Shown here one piece after another: positions 57,174-64,000 of a stretch of DNA of 64,000 nt (positions within the stretch are counted from its first letter, which is position 1; each line of letters opens with the position of its first letter). This DNA is from Strongylocentrotus purpuratus (lineage: Eukaryota; Echinodermata; Echinoidea; Camarodonta; Strongylocentrotidae): NCBI RefSeq assembly GCF_000002235.5, contig NW_022145601.1, positions 3,593,563-3,657,562 on the forward strand. Reading direction: 5' to 3'. Under the pieces are notes generated by a model, which was not told the DNA's origin, made no database searches, and saw only the letters and a program-made list of their open reading frames with translations. Position numbers and translations under genes: made by a program.

Positions 57174-60100
57174 GATGATATCGATAATAATGATAATGAT
57201 GATGATAATGGTAATAATAATAATAATGACAATAGTCACATTGGTATAGCGCTCAATACTGCGTTTCTATAGTGAATGTGGATGTTCAAAGCGTTTAAAT
57301 TGTAATTATTATATTACCCCGGTCATTGGATTCATTCGCTAATCTGCACATGAAAGTGCGCACGCTCTACTCCGGAGGACGTCTTGTTTTTTCGTACGCA
57401 AGCTAGCCCAGATTCACCGACCTCTGAAACAGAAAAATGCCTATATTAAAAAAAAATACCCCACACTTTTGAATGAAAATTGATTTGAAGAATAATATTA
57501 TCATTTTGTATGTACTGTGAAATGTTAATTAGCTTTGAAACCAGAATAAGGGAGATACGCGAAGGTGAATTTGGGATGAATTTTGCTCCTCTCTTCGAAC
57601 AGGGCCTTGATAGCCGTTTAGAATTCAAAAGCTTTTACGATTTGTCGGGGTTTTAATTGCACCCTAGCCCCGCGCCTATAAGGTATTTTTAGGGATAAAG
57701 GCATTTTTCTGTTTCAATCTAGGCTTGCTTGCGTACGAAAAAAAAAGACGCCTCTGGAGGAAAGGGGGGGGGGGGGATTCCGGCAGGTGCCATTTCACAA
57801 CCGCACACATTGCAATCAAACCACACTAACGTGACAAATCAGTGACAAATCTGCTTATAACCAATCAGAGCAAGGATTTCCGTAGCTTATAACATAAACT
57901 GTCATTTGTCACTGATGACAAGTATTGTGAAACGCCCCCCCCCCCCCCGTTGCCAAAGGACATTAGTACCGTGGTGGGACTCGAACCGTGAACCATGGGA
58001 TCTACATAGACTTATCCACTACAACGAAATCTCTATACCATGTGAGTCAAAACAAAGTTTACACTCAGAAAATTGACATTTGTTTTAAAAGTGAGCTATG
58101 AACGAAAGGTTATCATACATGTTTTGACAGAGTGTTATATCCCGGATCGTTTGGTATAATTTTTGTGTGGTATATGTTTATGCTTGGATGAAGAGGAGGC
58201 ATTGTTTGCGAGAGTGCAAAAATCGACTTGCGCCAAAGTATCAAAGTGAGAGAATGAATTGAATGTTTTAAATGGCTTTTTGCAGAAACAAAGTCACACA
58301 CACACACACACACACACACACACCAGGCGCGTAGCCACGGGGGGCCGGGGGGGGGGGGGGGGGGCACGTGCCCCCCTAAATTTCCAGGATCGGTTGCATT
58401 TTTTTAGACCCCTTTTTTTTTTACCTCGATCGATTACATGTATGTGCCCCCCCCCCCCAAACATCAAACTCTGGCTACGCGCCTGACACACACACACATT
58501 CAGATACGCGCGCGCGCAAAAATGTTCTTTGATATTTGATATTATTTTGATAGGTAAGGTATGAATAATTTTGTTAGGGATGTCATTTGGATCTGCAAAG
58601 ACCAAATTAATACCCAAATCCCAATCGTTTTATTCAAACATCACATTTATTACTTTGGCGCGAGTCGATTTTTGCACTCTCTTAAACAATGTCTCCTATT
58701 CATCCCAGCGTGAACACATACCACACACAAAATGATACCAAATTATTTGGGATAAAACACTTTTTTATAAGATGTATAATAATTTACTGTTCATAGATGA
58801 TTTGAAAAATAATTGGCAATTTTCTAGGTGTAAACTTTTTTGGACTCACACTGTAGATCAGGAGATTGTTAATTTGCAGTTTTCAAGAGAACGTTGAGAT
58901 CTTGTAATATCGAGGAACAAAAATTGTAGGATTTGTCATTCATGTTATGTCCGTTTGGAAAATATAGAATGTGTATGGAAAGGATTTCTCTCGCTCTCAT
59001 ATTCAAAATGACACGAAATGGCTGAAGTGTTAGGGCCAAGCAGTGTTTCCACCAGCGTGTGAAGCCCCATATGACCACTTCCGTGTACAGTGCATTTGCT
59101 TTTTCTGCTTTTGGATATGGCTAATTTATGAATTTGTTTATTCCAAAACCCCTAAAGGCCCGGTCACACAGCCCTCCACGGGCGTATCGCGGCCGAATCA
59201 CGGCCAAAAATTTCTGCCCGTGAAGCAGACGCTGTTGGACGCTTTGAGGTCGCGATAAAGACGCGATACAGCCGTACTTTACCCGTCGTTACACGCGGTA
59301 AGAAATTCACACGCGGTTGGCCGCGCGAAAAAGTTTTGGGCTGCCCAAAAATTTAGACCGCGGGTAATCGCGGGCGGTACACGTGGTACACGTGTTACAC
59401 ACGCGGTAAAGACGCGGTACAGACGCGGAACGAACGTGCTAGGACGTGCTACGGCCGCGGTTAAGACGTGGTTACACGCGGAATTGGACGCGAAATTTTA
59501 GCGGGTAATCGCGGGTGGAGCACGGTCATAGCACGTTTGTTCCGCGTCTGTACCGCGTTGTTATCACGTGCATTAGCGTGTGTACCGCGTGTAAGCGTGG
59601 TAGGCCGCGGTACCGCCGCGCTTTACCCGCGATAAGGACGCTGAACAGTCGCCGGCGTCTGTTCCGCGGGCATACCACGGGTAAACCGCGGGTAAGCCAA
59701 TTTTGCACATTTTCCACCACGGGCAACCGCGGGCAAAAAAAAAAATCGCGAAATTTTACCCGCGATACAGACGCGAAAGGCTGTGTGACCGGGCCTTAAG
59801 TATACTCACTACATCATTTCATGTGTTTTTATTCATATTTTATTATTTTACCGCTGATTTCTTTGTTCTCTATCTCGTTTTTTTATGAACATGTATCTTG
59901 TTATATATGATTACAGTAAGACGGGAGCAGCAAGCTTGCCAATACAAGGGTAGAGTTCTGGCACTATAATGTTATACTTTTTTTCTTCTTCAAACTTAAG
60001 TGTTTTCGTGATTCTTGCTGAGCGGGCATGATAAAGATTCAGTTTTAGGAGAATATGAGCAAGTGAAGCAAGTGAAACAAGTGAACGCCTTCTTAAAAGG

Positions 60101-61600
60101 CAGTGTATTCTTCTGACACTATTTCAGATTTAAATTTGTAAGTTTAGAACAAAATTCTTTCAGATTCATTTGGAATATTGTCATCTTCCTAATTTCTCGC
60201 TAGGTATTTCTCGGTGAAAAACATTACTTGGCATGAAGCTGAGAAGCACTGCTCTGGTTTCTCCGTTCCTTGTTCTGATTTTGACTCTAGTCTTGGACAT
60301 CTCACTTCTATCCATTCGAAAGAAGAGATGACCTTTATTTCGGTGCTTTACGAAAGCATCCGTGATAAATTGGTAAGCATTGCATTTCCCTTCTCTGTTC
60401 AAAGAAGAATTTAATTTCTTCCATTTTTTTTCTCACATTTACAAAGTATTCAAATAACGTTATAATGATGTAAATGGGTTTAAAATGCATAGTAACTTAC
60501 TATAAAAGGAAGAGGGCGTAAATCTCATTAAGAATAAGTTTGTGTAAGGTACTCTTGTACATAGAAGAGAAAGGTGAAGAAATTCCGGAAAGAAAGGGAA
60601 ATGGATTATGAGTAAAGATAAAGGCAGAGGCGGAGGAGCGACTTTCAAAGTGGGAGGGCATCATAAAAAAAGGGCACTTTCTGGGGAAAAAGGACACCTT
60701 CAAAGCAAAAATTTACATTTTTTTTTAGACATTGGTATATACCCCTATATTGTGATTACGTAATCAGGGATGATTTCAATATTTGTTTCTCTTTGTACAT
60801 CATGTAAGATATCACTTAAGCATCAAATTTCATGTTAGCCACCGATCTGCATGGATTCATTATTGATAATGAAATGGCAAGATTGAAACAAATACGACTT
60901 CTATAATGATCCTGTAAACGGACGTATGATCAAAAATAAGCAGAGGTACAGTCCATGCAAGCGAGTAACGAGAAAGAAGTGTGTTAATCAGGGCTAGTTA
61001 ATTCTAAAATCAAAATCTATTTCAAAATGGCGATCAAATCGAATAGGGGAATGAACCTCATTTCAAATCGTTTATCTGTTATACATATATTTTATTTTTT
61101 CTTGTGATAATAAAATATTCTTCATATTCTAAAATAATTCGTGCATTAAGGCATGATGGTAATTTTCCATAGGCCCATTTGATTGCCATCATTTGTTGTT
61201 CTTCCCCATTTTTCATATTTGTATTTGATTTATAGGTATTAATATGTAAACAAGGCACTCTCTAAAAGCTTTCTTTCTTTGCTTGTTTCCCCATCCCTTT
61301 TTCTTGCTTTATTCTCTGTTAAATAAATGCCGCACACTTCTTTGCATATAGGCAGGAGACCCCAGGGTATGGATCGGTCTGCATGACCAGACTACGGAAG
61401 CTAGCTGGGAATGGAGTGACGGCTCGAGCCTAGACTATGAGATCTGGGAGAGCGGACAGCCTAACAGCGCTCTAGGAGGCCAGGACTGCGCCGAGTTTCA
61501 CTCGTCCAACGGAAATACGTGGAATGATCTAGCTTGTGATGCGCACGGTGACAGTGGATTCGTTGCGAGAGCTTATGTGTGTAAACTACCACAGTGGTAA
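56977..61600 (+). CDS. Secreted C-type lectin (echinoidin-like single CTLD)
   Basis: Three exons, 56,977-57,107, 60,204-60,372 and 61,352-61,600, join in frame at GT-AG sites to give 182 residues. Residues 1-26 are a signal peptide. The rest is one C-type lectin domain: CPPFWTAFQNNCYR at the start, WHEAEKHC (53-60), LTSIHSKEE, WIGLHD (107-112), WEWSDGS, QPN (136-138), WNDLACD (157-163) and a final VCKLPQW. Cys 31 and 42 form the extra N-terminal pair of long-form lectin domains; 60, 146, 162 and 177 are the canonical ones. WND and QPN suggest a calcium-dependent sugar site. QPN mixes the mannose-type EPN and galactose-type QPD, so specificity cannot be called. NIT (50-52) may be glycosylated. 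Likely a humoral or extracellular lectin. Intron 1 holds several MITEs. The 3' end merges into a 25-bp minisatellite. Confidence 0.92.
57121..57235. repeat. ATA/AATGAT trinucleotide tract in lectin intron 1
   Basis: AATAAT and GATGAT units just after the exon 1 donor site. Confidence 0.9.
57371..57761. mobile_element. MITE in lectin intron 1 (TTTTTTCGTACGCAAGC ends)
   Basis: Left TCCGGAGGACGTCTTG, TTTTTTCGTACGCAAGC; right GCTTGCGTACGAAAAAA, AGACGCCTCTGGAGGA. The arms are about 50-70 bp and also share GAAACAGAAAAATGCC. About 390 bp, no transposase. Confidence 0.8.
57832..57948. mobile_element. Foldback MITE (CGTTTCACAAA family), left end missing
   Basis: Matches the family from GTGACAAATCAGTGACAAAT to TTGTGAAACGCCCC, then a C run. 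Confidence 0.75.
57963..58048 (-). ncRNA. tRNA-like / tRNA-derived SINE remnant
   Basis: On the minus strand, a polymerase III A-box-like TAGTGGATAAGTC is followed about 30 bases later by a B-box GGTTCGAGTCC. The T-stem does not pair fully, so this is not a working tRNA. It is more likely a decayed tRNA gene copy or SINE head. Confidence 0.4.
58324..58485. mobile_element. Small element inserted in a CA microsatellite (lectin intron 1)
   Basis: CAGGCGCGTAGCCACGGGG at the left and CTCTGGCTACGCGCCTG at the right are inverted. CA repeats flank both sides (58,294-58,323 and 58,486-58,498), so the insertion split a CA tract. The interior is G- and C-run rich. Confidence 0.8.
59156..59796. mobile_element. 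PIF/Harbinger-like MITE, CpG-rich (lectin intron 1)
   Basis: Perfect ends AGGCCCGGTCACACAGCC / GGCTGTGTGACCGGGCCT with TAA on both sides (59,153-59,155; 59,797-59,799). A 3-bp TAA/TTA target is typical of PIF/Harbinger. The 641-bp interior consists of short ACGCGGTAAAGACGCGG / GCGGGTAATCGCGGG motifs and is strikingly CpG-rich in an AT-rich intron. No coding sequence. Confidence 0.85.
60373..61351. other. Lectin intron 2
   Basis: 979 bp, AT-rich, with no repeat or element that I can support. Confidence 0.7.
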
Positions 61601-61645
61601 TGTGTGTAACGACCACGGTGGTAATGTGTGTTAGTGACCACAAAT
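61577..61645. repeat. First units of the lectin-derived 25-bp minisatellite
   Basis: The last coding bases GTGTGTAAACTACCACAG and the stop are followed by two degraded repeats (GTGTGTAACGACCACGG, GTGTGTTAGTGACCAC) at 25- and 24-bp spacing. Confidence 0.85.
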
Positions 61646-61729
61646 TGAATTTGAAATGGAAATTGAAATTAATTATATATCGTCCATTCGGAAATTTATT
61701 TTTCTTTGTTAAAAGTTAATACAGAGATC

Positions 61730-61735
61730 AATAAA
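61730..61735 (+). promoter_or_regulatory. Poly(A) signal of the lectin gene
   Basis: AATAAA lies about 130 bp after the stop codon. It is the first such signal downstream. Confidence 0.6.
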
Positions 61736-61977
61736 TAATCATAATCATAAACAGTTGAAGTAATGGTAAACTAAATTCACAATAGCTTTAGTTGGATAAG
61801 TTACATGACATAAGTTTCGGCATCACGATTCCGACAGAGCGAGAGAGTTGAAGAGGACCAAAGAAGGTAGGCAGAGGAGGTGGGTAGATCAGTGAAAAAA
61901 AGATATAGAGAGACAAAGTCAACATCGGGTCGTAGATGATAATACAAAAAGAAAAAAGATATATGGAAACATGGATA

Positions 61978-62270
61978 TATGTGTAAATTACCACAGTGGC
62001 AATGTGTGTATTTTTTTTAAAGCTACCATTATGTTGATGTGTTTAAAGTATTATAGTAATTATATGGGTAAACTACCATAGTGGGAATGTGTGTAAACGA
62101 CCACTGTGGTGATAGGTGTAAACTTCCACAGTATTGATGTGTGTAAACTACAACAGTGGTTATATGAGTAAACGCCCACAGTAGTAATGTGTGTAAACGA
62201 CTTTATCAGTAATATTTGTAAACTACCACAGTGGGAATGAGTTTAAAGTATTATAGTAGTGATATGTGTA
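61978..62270. repeat. Lectin-derived 25-bp minisatellite, block 1
   Basis: About twelve degenerate units of TGTGTAAACTACCACAGTGG plus TAATG. Confidence 0.9.
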
Positions 62271-63044
62271 CATATTACTCCGGTTGTCTCATTTTCGCCA
62301 GCACAAACGTAGCTACTTCGCGTATATAGCAGACGGCAATCGGCGGATCAGACGACACTTGATAGTGATATTGTATGTGAGATCGCTTAGCTAAAAATAA
62401 AATACAAGAATCTTTTCCATATCTTTCAACTATCATTGATATCTGATAATTAAACAGTTAGTAAAATAAACCTACCAAACTACATAATACAATGAAATAC
62501 TTGACTAATAGTAGGGGAGTTTGATGTGGTGCACAATTGCACCCCTCTGTTAATAATTGAATAGTCCATGGTGTTCATGAATATTCATGTTTTTGCTTAC
62601 CTCGGCAAATTGCTTGTCTATAATAAATGGAAAAATTACGGTGGGGAGTTGGATGAAAGGGACATAATGAACAAATCAGAACTGATCTATGATAATTCAT
62701 GCTTCTTATCCTTCGTGTGCTTCACTTATAACCTTACAATCGCGTGGTAAATTGAGTCCAAAGTTCGACTTGTTGTACATGTGTTATATAGGCAATGGCG
62801 AGCTTGCGACTTATTTTGATCAAATTACGGTGGGTGATCTTTCAAAAGTCAATGGGACATGAGGGTTCCAATGAAAGAGCTAGTGATAACGTACGTCGGG
62901 GTGGATGTGCTTTTCGTTTAAACAAAAAATGAATTTTTAACGATTTTGGGGGATAAAAGTCCATAGGCTAACGTACATGTTAGGCTGCTGGACACTCAGG
63001 CTGCCGATAGGGGGCGTTCTCAAATGAGACTAAACGGAGCTATA
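62271..63044. other. Non-repeat spacer splitting the minisatellite; no gene seen
   Basis: Unique-looking sequence between the two minisatellite blocks. One 60-codon frame (62,568-62,750) has no support. Confidence 0.5.
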
Positions 63045-63485
63045 TGAACGGCCACAGTGGTAATGGGTGTAAACTGCTACAGGGTTGATGTGTGTAAACT
63101 ACCGCAGTGGTAATATGTGTAAACTACTACAGTGGTAATATATGTAAACTACCACAGTATGATTACGTGCAAGCTACTAGAGTGGTAAAATGTGTAAACT
63201 ACCGCAGTATGATTACGTGTAAACTACCACAATAGTTAAGTGTGTTATCGACCACACTGGTAATATGTTTAAAATACCACAGTGGCAATGCGTGTAAACT
63301 ACCACGGTATGACAATGTTAAAACTACCACAGTGGTAATGCGTGTAAACTACCACGGTATGACAATGTTAAAACTATCACAGTGGTAATGCGTGTAATCT
63401 ACCATAAATCGTGATGTTTGTAAGATACCATATTTGTAATGTGCGTAAACTACTACTTTGGTAATAGTCATTTGTAAACGACCCC
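63045..63485. repeat. Lectin-derived 25-bp minisatellite, block 2
   Basis: About seventeen units, better preserved than block 1. A local higher-order pair (ACCACGGTATGACAATG, then AACTACCACAGTGGTAATGC) is repeated at about 63,300 and 63,350. Confidence 0.9.
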
Positions 63486-63774
63486 ATTTATATCCTTCAC
63501 AAAGTTGACATAATACAATAAAATTGCCTGTAAGATTACAAAATGTTTGGCTAATCAGATGTATCATTTTAAGAATCCAATCAAAGTAGAAAATTAGTTT
63601 GACCTAAATTATGAATGTGTGAAGAAAGAGATAGGGATATTTGAGAGACGAGAGGGAGAGAGATAGAACGATAGCCAGATAGAGAGAGTGTATATATGTA
63701 TGAGAGAGAGACACGAAGAGAGAGAAAGAAAGAAAATTAGTCCATTTAACCCGGAGCGGATTTCCTTCTTGTAG

Positions 63775-63890
63775 GTGTTTACAAACAACGAAACCAGCTC
63801 AGTCTTCTACGATTTCTGACGGTATTGGGATACATTTCGTTATCTTAGTGCCAACATCCGTCATATTAACAACTTTGTTTTTTATAAATG
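63775..63890 (+). promoter_or_regulatory. Second copy of the lectin-type promoter
   Basis: AACGAAACCAGCTCAG, TCTTCTAC, GGTATTGGGATACATTTC, TTAGTGCCAACATCCGTCAT and a TATA-like TATAAAT at 63,883-63,889 parallel 56,835-56,930. No lectin exon follows it within the window. Confidence 0.65.
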
Positions 63891-63925
63891 TGAAAACTTA
63901 CACTTAATGGGCGTATACATTAAAA

Positions 63926-64000
63926 ACAACGAAACAAGCTCAGCCTTCTATAGATTCTGACGGTATTGGGATACATTTCGTTATCTTAGTGCCAACATCC
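63926..64000 (+). promoter_or_regulatory. Third copy of the lectin-type promoter (cut by window end)
   Basis: Repeats 63,785-63,860 at an offset of 141 bp and is truncated at TAGTGCCAACATCC. A paralogous lectin gene probably starts within a few hundred bases beyond the window. Confidence 0.6.

Noticed and set aside
62568-62750. 60-codon frame between minisatellite blocks
   Set aside because: Short, AT-rich, and with no lectin similarity or splice sites.

Overview
The window is animal nuclear DNA, most likely from an echinoderm and probably a sea urchin. Evidence: genes split by GT-AG introns, very low coding density, a secreted single-domain C-type lectin of the echinoidin type, abundant TACATGTA-type microsatellite, L2/CR1-type LINE fragments and many small non-autonomous DNA transposons (MITEs). 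The species call is inference. I see no prokaryotic features, no rRNA, no CRISPR and no recognisable LTR or virus-derived element.

Layout. (1) 1-15,900 is mostly unique, AT-rich DNA dotted with GTACATGTAC motifs. It holds one minus-strand gene fragment (1803-2961, unknown product), two copies of a TTAA-flanked MITE, foldback MITEs and a block of diverged unclassified repeats (10,850-12,700). (2) 15,900-24,800 is repeat-rich. It has G/C-run-tipped elements, two 5'-truncated LINE fragments (18,253-19,185 and 19,825-20,640), the second inserted into a 110-130 bp minisatellite, and diverged repeats with GGGGC...GAGCCCC cores. (3) 24,795-33,421 is a satellite of about 42 tandem monomers of roughly 204 bp, with visible higher-order duplication. 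(4) 34,222-41,955 and 45,357-52,664 are two direct copies of a segmental duplication about 11.1 kb apart. Each carries one intact five-exon gene for a 294-residue secreted protein that folds on paper as a single six-bladed YWTD (LDL-receptor class B) propeller. (5) 52,750-56,900 is non-coding, with a MITE carrying an exact 75-bp x 8 array, an interstitial telomeric repeat inside inverted repeats, and a long GAA/GAG tract. (6) 56,977-61,600 is a three-exon C-type lectin gene whose first intron is packed with MITEs. Its 3' end runs into a 25-bp minisatellite whose unit matches the last eight codons of the lectin. Two more copies of the lectin promoter region lie at 63,775-64,000, so another lectin gene probably begins just beyond the window.

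The gene products look like secreted ectodomain proteins (a sugar-binding-type lectin and a propeller) in expanding local families. No pathway links them from sequence alone. The strongest leads are the lectin-derived minisatellite, the solo-propeller gene pair with insertions found in only one copy, and the layered satellite array. All exon boundaries were read by eye from splice signals and reading-frame continuity and have no transcript support here.
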